NCBI GenBank assembly: GCA_949987705.1
Contig: OX465286.1
Span: 7,913,445-7,977,444, forward strand
From: Thereva unica
Taxonomy: Eukaryota; Arthropoda; Insecta; Diptera; Therevidae
Direction: 5' to 3'
Length of the DNA: 64,000 nucleotides
Under the pieces are notes generated by a model. It did no database searches, was not told the origin of the DNA, and worked only from the letters and a program-made list of their open reading frames with translations. A program made the translations under genes and the position numbers. Below, piece by piece: positions 1 to 9,757 of this stretch. Position 1 is the first letter of the stretch; each line of letters opens with the position of its first letter.

Positions 1-479
1 TACAGGGAATTCATATCAAAGATGCTTTGTGCTTTTGCAATGTCGATCGATCAATAATATTTCGTGATTATCTTGATTCATTCATTATACAATAATATTA
101 AGGAAAACTATGATATGAGTAATAGTTATGATGATAGAAAATTGTAGTAATGATGATAACAGACCTAGGATATTTTGATATTTTACATACTTTTAGGAGC
201 GAAAGAGCTGTGCCATAAAAATGAAGAGTGCCATAAAAATGCCCTTGAAAGTTTTTCCGTTTTCGCTGGTGCGCAAAACTTGCCTTTCTAGCTCTCATGT
301 CGTATATAGCTTTTTAAATTAGGAGTTTCTAGCATATTCCAGGCACTGTTGAGTTTGGGCGATACTTCTTGATTTCATTTACACAAGGCACATTTAAGAA
401 AAATTATAATAACAAATTGAAGGTCCCCATTTAGAGTTTTTATAGTAATTGTCGAAAAAAGGATTTTAAAGGGAGAGAT
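1..479. other. AT-rich DNA without recognisable gene
   Basis: I see no convincing coding region, RNA gene or transposon end here. The only open frames are short and of low complexity. Confidence 0.5.
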
Positions 480-620
480 TAGGCCTACTTACAGTCGGCT
501 TAAGATGCCTCCTCAATTTTTCTTAAGACTGGCTAATTTTCTGGCAAAACGTAATGAACCTTAAGCTTAGCTATAGAACTTAAGATTCATTACGTTTTGA
601 AAGAAAACTGGACTGGGTCC
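480..620. repeat. Fragment of CTTAAG-rich MITE family
   Basis: The stretch shares the scattered CTTAAGACTGGCTAATTTT and CTTAAGCTTAGCTATAG motifs with the complete MITE at 14761-15318. No complete terminal repeats are visible, so it is a decayed or truncated copy. Confidence 0.4.
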
Positions 621-639
621 AATGGTACTGCGGCCATTC

Positions 640-1201
640 ATTTGGCCTATTGCACTACACCCCTATACCTCATATTTTAAGGCCAGATCGCTTGAGTCTG
701 CAGAAGTCTGCCTAGTGGCTTGTCGCTTAGACTTGCATGCTCGAGCAGGGACTCCTTGAACAAAGAAACACTGCTCCTCGCCATTCAGAGAGGACCTGTA
801 GAGCATACCGATCCTCCTCCATGCAAAGCTTGCAGATGAGGTCCTTCGCCTTTCGTATCCTCCATAAGCGGTAATTTAGGGCGCAGTGTCCGGTAATCAA
901 GCCAACAAGGGTCCTGACAACGCTTCTACTGCGCCCGGAGTTGTAACCTTGGCCGTGTTAAGAGACAGCCCAGGAAGGCTTAGTCCAATCCAGGCGCGGA
1001 CCTCCAGCGTTCAGAATGTTCCATCAAAGTCCGATCGGCTAGGGCCCTTTGCAGCAAGCTGATAGATGCTTCGATAGCCGACTCTGGACCGATGAATGCA
1101 ATGTCAGAGTCCTGTTTAGCTTTTTTGTTGCCTTTGCCTTTTGTTGAACCGCGATGACCCAGGGGTAACGTGACAGAGAACGCCCAGCTCACCAAGAGCA
1201 C
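640..1201 (-). pseudogene. LINE ORF2 3' end: RNase H and C-terminal part (I/LOA-like), degraded
   Basis: Reading on the minus strand, 980-1201 encodes LPLGHRGSTKGKGNKKAKQ, which matches the 'PGH-G--GNE-AD-LA' end of the RNase H domain found in I, LOA and R1-type LINEs. Further on, with frame changes, comes GHCALNYRLWRIRKAKDLIC and CMEEDRYAL, the cysteine-containing C-terminal segment typical of these ORF2 proteins. Stops and frameshifts make it non-functional. It sits directly after ORF1-like sequence (1221-1990), so the endonuclease and RT parts that should lie between are missing, which suggests an internal deletion. The family assignment rests on motif memory only. Confidence 0.6.
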
Positions 1202-1220
1202 GTTGACAGTCCCAAACTAA

Positions 1221-1990
1221 TTAAGATTTGGTCCTACGGGGCGTTAACGCCGCCGTAATTGCCACTTGGCTATCAGAAGGAGAGGTATTCGAGTCGAGGA
1301 GATTGTCCAGGACCGCTGCCATGGTGTTCCCAGCCAGCTTGTCCCGGTATGAGGGTACTTGCGACACGCCCTTTTTTATTCTGAGGTCCCTGCACAGCCG
1401 GAGAATCCTGTGACCGTTGCCGTTTTGGCAATGCATCAGTTGGGTTCGGCATGCGACATTGCCCCCCAGAGGATGCAGGAGCTGGTGTTTCCAATATTCT
1501 GGTGGGTCCAGAAACTTCTATCAGTACAGCGGCTGTTCGCCCCTTGGAGCCCCCCCCCCCCACTCGGTGTCCTGACCACTGTCCAGCCCTCGGTTTTGTT
1601 TGGGAGGAAGTTGCAAATGTGGGACTCGAGTGTGCTCCGTGAACCTTCCCATTTCCACTGCGGCCTTCCTTGCCTTGGCCCCCTCTTCTCTTGGTAGCAC
1701 CAGATTTTTTCCTGCTAGGCTACACGACAACCTTGGCAGTTAGTTCTTCAACAACATTGCCGCCAGCTGCCTCGGACAGTGTTGCTGGTTGGATAGCCCA
1801 GGCTTCTGTGTTGGACGAGGTACCTCCAAGGAGATTCCTCTCCAGCTCTGCATCAGACCCACAACCTCTTTGTCCTTCTGGTTTTTTAAATAAATGTTGG
1901 TCCTTAAAAGTCCCACGAGTATGGCAGGAAAGAGAAAGTCCATCCTGCAGAGCCTCCATCGACACGATGGTAGGCTTTTAAGGGTGTGAT
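1221..1990 (-). pseudogene. LINE ORF1 (gag-like) remnant, I/LOA-like
   Basis: Minus-strand frames contain a basic low-complexity stretch (LPKRQRSQDSPAVQGPQNKK, near 1380-1440) followed by SYRDKLAGNTMAAVLDN, which resembles the 'SYRDAVRG--VGVL' region of I/LOA-type ORF1 proteins. The open frame is broken several times. The region is GC-richer than the host genes. It is probably the 5' half of the copy whose 3' end lies at 640-1201. Confidence 0.45.
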
Positions 1991-2085
1991 CCCTACTACC
2001 GTCGTTAGGGTACCGGGGGCACCACGAGGAGGTGACGGTTCGATTTTACCCCCCCCCCCCCCCCCTCCGGAAGACTTTACTCGTT

Positions 2086-2302
2086 TACGTTGCATGCGGC
2101 CCATTCTGGATCCTTTGACGCAGTATCTCTACGTCTATTTCTATGATACGATGTTTCTGTCGTCTCCCCCGCGTGTTATTTCCTCATTCAGACTTGGCAT
2201 TTTCAAGTTCCGAAAGATTTTACTTGTTCACGTTGCATGCGGCCTTTTCTGGATCCTTTCACGTAGTACCTCTAAGTCTATTTCTATTATACGATGTTTT
2301 TG
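2086..2302. repeat. Direct repeat of about 140 bp, probably LINE 5' UTR
   Basis: Two imperfect direct copies of a segment (CGTTGCATGCGGCC...CTGGATCCTTT...TATACGATGTTT) start near 2090 and 2228. They lie upstream, on the minus strand, of the ORF1 remnant and next to a C15 tract (2049-2064). Tandem 5' UTR repeats carrying the promoter are known in R1/LOA-type LINEs, so this is a plausible 5' UTR. Confidence 0.5.
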
Positions 2303-2426
2303 ACTGACATCTGTGGGAGGCATGTGAATCCTTTTACAAGCCACATTTTGCTAAAATTGAGCCTTGAGAAGATTTTTTACGCTACCTCCATGAGATCACA
2401 GAAGACTTACGGAGATTTTATTTGTT

Positions 2427-2850
2427 TTATGATAACAACGTCATTCGCGTACGCCAGGACGTGATGCCCCTCTGCCTCCATGCATCGCAACAGCGGGTCA
2501 TAGTTACAACACATAGGAGCGGGGAAAGAACTCCACCTTGCGGAGTGCCTCTATTTATGGCCTTTCGGACCGAACTGTCGTCCGATATCGAACTCACCAT
2601 CCTGCCTTTAGTAAGCATTTAGTCGACAAGAGACACCAGCGATGCCTCTATCCCATGTTCTGTCAAGGCTAGGGCAATTGGCGTCCGGGAGTACGTTCTT
2701 AAACACTCTCTCTATGTCAAGAAATGCTACTAATGTATACTCCTTGACCTCGAGGAATTTTTCTGTGGCTGATTCCAATGAGTGAAGAGCAGTATCAGTA
2801 GATTTTCTCGTTGCGCGCCAGAGAGCTCCCAGGATGATATGAACCCCAGT
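2427..2850 (-). pseudogene. LINE reverse transcriptase fragment, degraded
   Basis: On the minus strand, KSTDTALHSLESATEKFLEV and YTLVAFLDIERVFKNVLPD match RT motif 3 ('FLDIEGAFNNV') of R1/LOA-like LINEs. Downstream, RGTPQGGVLSPLL matches RT motif 4. The segment is frameshifted and lacks the FADD catalytic motif. It is a separate fragment from the ORF1/RNase H copy at 640-1990. Its 5' edge is cut by a palindromic MITE fragment at 2853. Confidence 0.65.
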
Positions 2851-2852
2851 AC

Positions 2853-3005
2853 TGAGGTGAGTCGTGACAAGTCGTTTGAGCCGAAGAAAGTTATTTTTCA
2901 GTCGAACTAGGACTTTCAACACAGAGGGCTAAACTCACCTTAGAGCTTCTACTATAGGCCCCTGTCCTGAAAATTATAATTTGACTGAAGGATCACTTTC
3001 TTCAG
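2853..3005. repeat. Partial palindromic MITE (GTGCTGAAAGTCG family)
   Basis: The inner part of the 230-bp palindromic family is recognisable: a GTGACAAGTCGTTTGAG arm, the central spacer (AGAGCTTCTACTATAGGCCCC) in which the central GGCCCC sits, and the start of the second arm. Both outer ends are missing. Complete copies lie at 17574-17821 and 60693-60924. Confidence 0.6.
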
Positions 3006-3530
3006 CACATACATATATTTGGGCTGGGGCCCCGAGAACTACCTTAGCCTGGCTGGACAAGGTGCAAAGCCGCGCTCTCAAACTTATGGCCGATAGTGCC
3101 ATTTGCTCTTCAATTGACTCATTAAGCCACCGTAGGAATGTAGCAGCTCTTGCAGAATTTTACCGTTTTTACCACAACGACTACTCTACTGAAATAAGTA
3201 ACCTCATGCCTCCACGGCAACTTTTCTCCCGCAACACTAGACTTGCCCGCTCTCGGCTCACCCTTATAGTCTACAGCCCTTATCTTCGCGCACACTCCGA
3301 TTTAGAAATTCGTTTATAACAAGAACAACGCGACTGTGGAACAACTTACCTCAGTCAGTATTTCCGAACTCCTACAACACCCAAGAGTTCAAACGCAAGG
3401 TTCACCACCATCTCCTCCAACACCCACCCGACTCCCCCTAATCTATCCTATCTTTCTCTCTATCCTTCGAGCTAAGCTTACTACTAGACATTGCACCATG
3501 ACGTGTACGACATGACAGACTATACCATTT

Positions 3531-3764
3531 CAACTTCAAATTGGCACTAAACAAATTCAAATTGGGACTAAACAAATTCAAATTGGGACTAAACAATTTC
3601 AAATTGGGACTTAACAATTTCAAATTGGGACTAAACAAATTCAAATTGGGACTAAACAATTTCAAATTGGGACTTAACAACTTCAGATTGGCACTAAACA
3701 AATTCAAATTGGGACTAAACAAATTCAAATTGGAACTAAACAATTTCAAATTGGGACTTATGGG
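3531..3764. repeat. Left array of 21-bp tandem repeats
   Basis: About 11 units of TTCAAATTGGGACTAAACAA plus one base, differing by one or two substitutions (CTTAAC, GGCACT, GGAACT variants). Because 21 is a multiple of three, one frame stays open and encodes a repeated NKFKLGL heptad, which runs in frame into the transposase remnant. Confidence 0.95.
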
Positions 3765-4140
3765 TTTAGTTGATCATGAAATTAGGAAGAGTGCTTTTAA
3801 GAAGCCAGAGGACAAGGACTTTGTTAGCCATTGTCTAATAAATGCTCAACATATGTATCAGACAAATGTTGTGTTAGTTATTGATAATGCGCCTTGTCAT
3901 GCCTACATCGAAGAAGTGTTTCAGGAAAATGAATTTGTTGATCATCGATTACTTAGACTTGAACCCTATAGTCCGATGTTTAATGCTATCGAGCACGCTT
4001 GGTCAAGCTAACGTTAAAAGAGAATTAGCAATTCAAATGCCACAAACTCTAACCGGTTAAGACAGGGCTAATATGATTCAAGCCGAATATCGTTTACAAT
4101 GGTTACAAACCATCTTATATTACATTATATCTTGATATAA
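3765..4140 (+). pseudogene. IS630/Tc1/mariner-type transposase C-terminal remnant
   Basis: The frame open to 4011 encodes VVLVIDNAPCHAYIEEVF and LLRLEPYSPMFNAIEHAWS. These are the second Asp (DNAPCH) and the Glu (IEH) of the DDE catalytic triad, about 35 residues apart, as in the Tc1/mariner superfamily. The homology continues after a frame break (NMIQAEYRLQWLQTIL near 4060-4110). The N-terminal DNA-binding half and the first catalytic Asp are missing. The open frame is fused upstream to the NKFKLGL repeat, which is not a normal part of any transposase I know. Confidence 0.75.
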
Positions 4141-4323
4141 GAAATCAAACAGATGTGAACTGCACAAAATATATCGCCCATCGTTCAAAGGTTCATATCC
4201 GATACATTAAATGGATGATCGTTTTAAAATAATGTTTTTATATTGTTATCTCTGTTTACTTATTCCAAACTTAATAAAAATAATTAATACTTTAATCTTT
4301 ACTGATAGTAGCTCATTTATTAC

Positions 4324-4604
4324 TTCAAATTGTTTGGTCTCAATTTGAAATTGTTTGTTCCCAATCTGAAATTGTTTATTCCCAATTTGAAATTGTTTAG
4401 TCCCAATTTGAAATTGTTTAGTCCCAATTTGAAATTGTTTAGTCCCAATTTGAAATTGTTTAGTCCCAATTTGAATTTGTTTAGTCCCAATTTGAAATTG
4501 TTTAGTCCCAATTTGAAATTGTTTAGTCCCAATTTGAAATTGTTTAGTCCCAATTTGAAATTGTTTAGTCCCAATTTGAAATTGTTAAGTCCCAATTTAA
4601 AGTT
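4324..4604. repeat. Right array of 21-bp tandem repeats (inverted)
   Basis: About 13 units of the same 21-bp repeat as 3531-3764, in inverse orientation (CCCAATTTGAAATTGTTTAGT). Inner units are more diverged (GGTCTC, GTTCCC, ATTCCC variants) than those toward the outer end, consistent with homogenisation near the end. Confidence 0.95.
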
Positions 4605-4664
4605 GAAAAGGTATAGTAGTACAAAGGGTGACACCTAAGCTTAGACTATCACATAAAAAAAAAG

Positions 4665-5603
4665 ATAGCGAACGCGAAATATTTAAAAAAAAGTCTTTGT
4701 GGCCACATTAAAGAAAAATTTAAAAAAAATTTACATATATTTTATATTTTAATCATTTTTTTTTTTTTTTTAGAAATAAACAACTGTATCTCATCATTTA
4801 AAAATCCATATAATTATTTGTTTTTTAGCAGTTGTCCCACGGAAAAAAATTTATTATTTAATATGCAGAAAAAAAAGGAAACAAAAATTTACAATTCGTA
4901 ATATGAGAGTGGGAGGGGGGGGGGGGAGGCAAAAAACTAGAGACATTTTTTAATTTATAACTACAATCGAGAAAAATATAGTTTGTTTTTTTCTTTTACA
5001 AATAAAAAAAAAGTTATATAACACAAGAAGTTCTTTCATACAAAATTAGCAGTTTTAGGACATGCCAAAAAATATATAGTAACTAAGTTCGATACCCAGC
5101 CTTTGTGTGATAAAAAAAAAATAGCTTATATATCAAACATATAATTAAATAAAAAATCAACAGATTTCCACAGATTTCTTCCTTTTTTTTTTTGTTGAAT
5201 TTCCATTCGGGTTTTTTTGTTAGTATTTTTTTTTACATAGAGTTTTTGTGGCCTTTTTCAGTCGACAAAATTATAATTTGCTACTTGCAGCAAGTTTTCT
5301 TCTTTTTTTTTTTAGATAGAAACAAAAATGACAATTGGAATACACTTATTAGTCGTTTAAAATAGAATTTGTTCCACGTAAAAATCCTGTTTTTATATAT
5401 CTATATATATACATATATAGAATAGTTTCATTATCTTCTTTTTTTTCTTTTTTAATATAGTAGACTGCTTTTTTTCTTTTACTTCAATTTTTTAATTAAT
5501 TTTTTTCTTCTTTTTTTTTTTTAAACAAATTTTATTTATTGATACACTCTCTCTCTCTCATCATCATTTTTTTTATTTAAGTTTTTAAATGGGGCCTCAA
5601 AAT
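4665..5603. other. AT-rich 3' flank of Rad23
   Basis: The stretch is very AT-rich with many A/T homopolymers and one G11-12 run at 4915-4926. It follows the Rad23 stop codon on the minus strand and must include its 3' UTR and poly(A) site. Several AATAAA-like strings occur, but none can be singled out. Confidence 0.5.
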
Positions 5604-8600
5604 TCAGTCATCAAATGCATTAGATAATAGGAAATTAGCCGCTAAATTTTCATTTTTCTCACAAGCAAAATATGCTTGAAGCACTAAATGCTCGGGGAAC
5701 CCCAGCGCCTTGAGCTATATATATTAAAAAAAAGATAAAAAAAAAAGAAATGTCGATATTACTACAAAACTGTTTAAACCAGCAATTTTGTTCAATATTA
5801 ATTACTCTTTCTATTGCCTCCTTATCTTGTGAAGTCACAGCAATTGTTGTATCCATTGTTTGGGGCTCAGTAGTACCGCCGCCACCGGTATCACCACCTG
5901 TTGATATTGGTGCACCAAAACCAATTCGTCCGCCGCCAGTCTCTCCTCCTCCGCTAGCTGTATCAGTTCCAGCTGCTGAGGCGGCTCCTCCCTCCCGTTC
6001 AGGCTGTGTAGTTGAGCCGGCTTGTGGTTCATTTAGCATATTTATGAATGATTCCTGATTTTCCGATATCAATTGTAGTAGGGCCGGATTGGTTTGTCCA
6101 ATCTGTTAATTTATTTAAATATATTAAAAAATATCAAGATTAGTAAGTAAATCTAAAAAAAAAACATATGTACATATATACAGTCAGTGACTAAATTGAG
6201 AGGACACTTGTAAAAAAAAAAAGTTGAATCAACACGTATCCTTTTTACCTAAAATAGAAGTAATTCGTTACAGTTGTAGTACAGTTAAACATTAACATGA
6301 ATCAGCACTGAATACAAATTTAGAAATAAAGTTTTCATTTACAAGTGTCCTCTCAATTTAATCACTGACTGTGACCCCTGTGCTGATAGTCGAGTCGTCA
6401 CGACACGACAAGTAGTTTGAGTTGAAAAAAGTGACGTTTCAGTCGAATCGCGACTTTCAGTACAGGGACTTAAACTCAACTTAGCATTTCCACTCTAGGT
6501 CTCTGTGCTGGTAGTCGTAATTCGACTGAAAAGTAACTTTTTTTTTCAGTTCAAGCGACTTGTCACGAAAAACGACTCGACTTTCAGCACAGGGGCCTCT
6601 GATCCACGCGCACTTACTTGTTGTAATACAGCATTTAAGAACTCTGGATTTTCTTGAATTAAATTTCTCATTTGTTGAAATTGTGGCTGGGCCCTTAGGA
6701 ATGCTATGGGATCTATTGCTACCGGAAATTGATATTTTTTTTTGTTTAAACAAAAAAATATAAAATTTTTAAAAGAAAATACCGCGTATACCTTCTGCTC
6801 CGTCACCACGACGATCTGGATTATCGCTAGCAGCTGTTGCAGCTGTTGTATCTAATTCACTATCGCCATAATTACCTTCTGGTATACCGCTAAGCAAATA
6901 TTCAACAGCCCTATCGGGATTGTTAAAGCTAGCTCTAAGTGCCTGTTCAACCATTTCTCGACAATATCCCATTTCCATAATATTCTGGACCATTTTATTA
7001 TATTCCTCACCGACTAGCAATGCGGATTCGGCAGCCGTTTGCACCGATGCTGGAGGAGGCTGTGGTGATGCTGCTGGCTTATCATCGGCGGCGGTAGTAC
7101 CTTCTGGCTTTATCTTAGGATCATCAGCTGATGATGCTGCTGTCGATGCGGATGGTGCTGGTGCTGCTGATGTTGATGTTGTTCCAGAGCTGCTGCTGCC
7201 ACTTTCAGCTGTAGTAGTAGTAGTGCTAACTTTTTCCGTAGATGCCTCTTCTCTAAGATTTTTTTTATTAATTTCAATTTTATTTTTATTTTTTTTTTTA
7301 TCTAAATATTTGTTGTTACAAGACTTACGGCTTATCTATTTTTGCCTTATCATCATCTTTCTTTTCGGTTGTAGTACATGTTGCTTGACCTGAAGATTTT
7401 GGACTAGATTCATCTTGTTTAATAAATGGTTTCTTAACCATTACTACTATAAATTTTTTCTCATCAATATTATAAGATTCGACAGTGCTATCGTCGACAA
7501 GAATCATACCTTTGAAAAAAAAATGCGTTTTTTTTAATACACTTTCTCAACCGTATATACCAAATTGAATTATTGGCCTCGATTCCCAGATCCGGCGGTG
7601 CGGAAGTGAGTGCGGATTTGTTACTTTGCGATTCTCGAATCCGCAACCGCGAATCTCTCATTGACATTTTCCGCGCTGTAAAAGTGTGATCCGCCACAAA
7701 TTTTCTGCGGATTTGAACGACAAATGCGCCTTAGAAAATCCGCCATCGCATATTTCATTAGCTGTGTTTCGTGAGACCGAAAAAAAGGCAGAGCAGCTCG
7801 AGGCAGCTCACAGTAGAGCAGCTGTCAAAAATAAATAAAGCAAGTTGGCGCAATTCAGAGCTAGAAATCTCATGAAACACTTTTCAGGCAACAATTCTCA
7901 AAGTGCGTTGTCAGAACTTCAATCTGACAGTTTTTAAAATGAAATTTATTTAAACTTCATAAATACGCTACTAAATTAAAAAATGGAAAAATATTTATCA
8001 AGTCAGTTGATGGAGGCGCTAGATGATTCCTCTAATTCAGATATTCAATTAACGGGGGTCTGTTCAAGATTTCTGCTAAAGCAGCTTTTAGCAGCTATTG
8101 TCATGCTTTTCCTGTTCAAAACAGCAAAAAAGCTGCTAACGAAGCTGCTATTTTTGTGTTCAAGATTCGAGAAAAGCTGCTAATGTAGCTGCTTTTTGTT
8201 GCTCGCAGTTTCGACTGCAAGCAAGAAAGCAGCTACGTAAATCATACATGTGTGTGTAAATGTCATTTGTCGTTTTGCCAAAATGACTGACTCGAGTGAG
8301 GTTTTGTTGACATTAATACATATTAAATAATAAATTTAGGGATTGCAACTGCACGGCCAGGCTTTTTTCTAATTGTAGGGAGAGAAATAGTTGACTGCAA
8401 GAAATACTCATACACATACATTAACACAAAGCTATGCTAGCAGCTTTTTTGCGTTCAAGATATCATAGCAGCTTTTTCTTGCTTTGCTGTAATTTGACAG
8501 TTTAAAAATTCTGCTACTAAAGCTGCTATAGCAGAAATCTTGAACAGACCCCGGATGACGGTATTTTGACAGTTGACAAACAGCTGATTGCTTGCCTGAA

Positions 8601-9757
8601 GTTGCTCTACCAAAAAAGGTAGAGCAGAAAACCGTGCGCTAGCTCAAATTAGAGCAAGCTCATGAAACACAAATCAGGCAAGTAAGAGCAACCAAATTGC
8701 TCATGAAACACCTTTTCGTGAGATATCTTAAGCTAGCTCAACCTAGAGCAGCTCAATAAACAAAGCTTTAGATATTCAATTAACCGATGTCGGTTTTGTG
8801 ACAGTTGACAAACAGCTGATTGCTTGCCTGAAGTTGCTCTACCAAAAAAAAGGTAGAGCAGAAAACCGTGCTCTAGCTCAACTTAGAGCAAGCTCATGAA
8901 ACACAATTCAGAGCAAATTCAGGCAAGTAAGAGCAACCAAATTGCTCATGAAACACCTTTTCGTGAGATATCTCAAGCTAGCTCAACCTAGAGCAGCTCA
9001 ATAAACAAAGCTATTATCGCGTAAGTCTTCACTACGAATTTTCGATTTAAATGAATCCACCGCTGTGGATTTGAGAATCGCAAAGTGTCAAATCCGCGCA
9101 CTCACTTCTGAACCGCCGGATCTTGGGAATCGAGGCCATTAATCCACGAGGATATGACATATATGTGAAATTGATGCCTTCTTTAACAAAGAAACAATTA
9201 TCGATATTATTACAAAAAAAAAAAAACTCTACACCACCGAACTAATTAATTATTAATAAAACTTTTCCTTTATGGAAAATACCAATTGCAACTATAGAAA
9301 ATATATATGTAGTACGACGTAAGTTAAAAGCAATTAATATATATTTATATTCATATATAAACATTTTGGCATCTTAAAAAAAAAAAAAAAATAAAATGAC
9401 TGACAAAACAAAAGCAAAAGTAGGGTTATGTTCTAAAATGGAATTTCAACTATTGAAAAATTAAATTTTTTTTTGAAAAAAGCCATACATTATTTTTTCA
9501 TAATATTCTAATAAATTAGACACTGCTGCTTACCTGCATATATTAATTTTTGATTTTCCACTGGATAATCTGGGCCACGTTCCTCACGAATTTTTTCTTT
9601 TAGTTCCTTGACCTGTATGTGAAGGGACACACGAAAAAAGCAATAATTATTTTATTTAATATTTTTGTTAATTAATTTATATTCGCCGTACCGTTTTACT
9701 TGGATCAAAAACGACTGTGAACGTCTGTTGTTGTAAATTTTTTACAGTGATAATCAT
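5604..9757 (-). CDS. Rad23: UV excision repair protein Rad23
   Basis: Rad23 shuttles ubiquitylated proteins to the proteasome and, bound to XPC, recognises DNA damage in nucleotide excision repair. Coding exons on the minus strand are 9757-9692, 9612-9534, 7509-7329, 7252-6792, 6718-6618, 6102-5806 and 5714-5604, giving 431 residues. All phases agree. Residues 1-76 form the ubiquitin-like domain (starts [18 protein letters not shown]). Residues 109-178 are a Ser/Thr/Ala/Pro-rich linker. UBA1 is about 191-231 ([20 protein letters not shown]). The STI1/XPC-binding domain is about 265-322 and is split by an intron after VLQQ. UBA2 is about 387-428 ([20 protein letters not shown]) and ends FDD. 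The length is close to fly Rad23. Intron 2 (2.0 kb) and intron 5 (515 bp) are enlarged by MITEs. The exon 5 acceptor (6719) is chosen by phase and is the least certain junction. Confidence 0.95.
6181..6372. mobile_element. Tc1/mariner-like MITE in Rad23 intron 5
   Basis: About 190 bp with inverted ends CAGTCAGTGACTAAATTGAG and, at the right, CTCAATTTAATCACTGACTG. The end sequence (GAGAGGACACTTGTAAA) resembles Tc1-like termini. It has no coding capacity. A second MITE abuts it at 6374. Confidence 0.75.
6374..6598. mobile_element. Palindromic MITE (GTGCTGAAAGTCG family) in Rad23 intron 5
   Basis: Outer ends CCCCTGTGCTGATAGTCGAG and its inverse (CTTTCAGCACAGGGGCC). The two arms are separated by a short spacer (CATTTCCACTCTAG). 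It lies in the intron just upstream of exon 6. Confidence 0.8.
8056..8551. mobile_element. Nested MITE, TIR GGGTCTGTTCAAGATTTCTG
   Basis: Inverted ends GGGTCTGTTCAAGATTTCTG, flanked by CGG on both sides (8053-8055 and 8552-8554). The uninterrupted host sequence (GATATTCAATTAACCGATG) occurs at 8770-8790, which supports a 3-bp duplication. The interior is rich in AGCAGCTTT motifs and non-coding. Confidence 0.8.
8552..9012. repeat. Tandem duplication of about 225 bp
   Basis: Two near-identical direct copies (about 8560-8770 and 8785-9012) share TTGACAAACAGCTGATTGCT through TAGAGCAGCTCAATAAACAA. Each unit contains many AGAGCA/GCTCAT motifs. The second copy has a small extra piece (AATTCAGAGC). 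Confidence 0.85.

Larger units (their letters stand above)
3523..4613 (+). mobile_element. Tc1/mariner-type transposon with 21-bp repeat arrays as terminal inverted repeats
   Basis: The element begins TACCATTTCAACTTCAAATT and ends with the inverse (reading in from the right: TACCTTTTCAACTTTAAATT). TA dinucleotides flank it at 3521-3522 and 4614-4615. The empty site is visible in the LINE copy at 53850-53865, where the same 3' UTR reads through with a single TA, so ends and duplication are direct observations. Both termini consist of tandem 21-bp repeats (11 units left, about 13 right) in inverted orientation. The interior holds a decayed IS630/Tc1/mariner transposase. The total length of 1091 bp is short for an autonomous element. 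Confidence 0.85.
3006..4660 (+). mobile_element. Jockey/CR1-like LINE 3' end, split by a DNA transposon
   Basis: 3020-3320 encodes the C-terminal part of a LINE ORF2 (AGAPRTTLAWLDKVQSRALK and SLSHRRNVAALAEFYRFYH). The 3' UTR then runs to 3520, is interrupted by the 3523-4613 element, and resumes at 4614 (GTAGTACAAAGGGTGACACC) to an A-tail near 4660. The same protein and 3' UTR occur on the minus strand at 28490-30822 and 53815-54085, which fixes the reading of this copy. It is 5'-truncated with one frameshift after 3320. Confidence 0.8.
7575..9137. mobile_element. 1.56-kb TIR element in Rad23 intron 2
   Basis: Terminal inverted repeats of more than 60 bp: GGCCTCGATTCCCAGATCCG at the left and the same, with few changes, read inward from 9137. 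It has no transposase frame. It carries a nested MITE (8056-8551) and an internal duplication. Flanks share only ATT, so the target duplication is unclear. Confidence 0.8.

Noticed and set aside
1228..1981. Several plus-strand frames of 60-112 codons
   Set aside because: They lie antisense to the LINE ORF1 remnant in GC-rich DNA and show no motif.
3531..4604. CRISPR-like appearance of the repeat arrays
   Set aside because: The units are contiguous without spacers, the DNA is insect nuclear, and the arrays are transposon ends.
4320..4638. Open frames of more than 100 codons on both strands of the right 21-bp array (NFKLGLN and PNLKLFS repeats)
   Set aside because: A repeat of 21 bp keeps frames open automatically. 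There is no non-repetitive coding content, so these are not protein genes.
5750..6058. Plus-strand proline-rich frame of 102 codons
   Set aside because: It is the antisense of Rad23 exon 6, whose spliced frame and UBA/XPC-binding domains are unambiguous.
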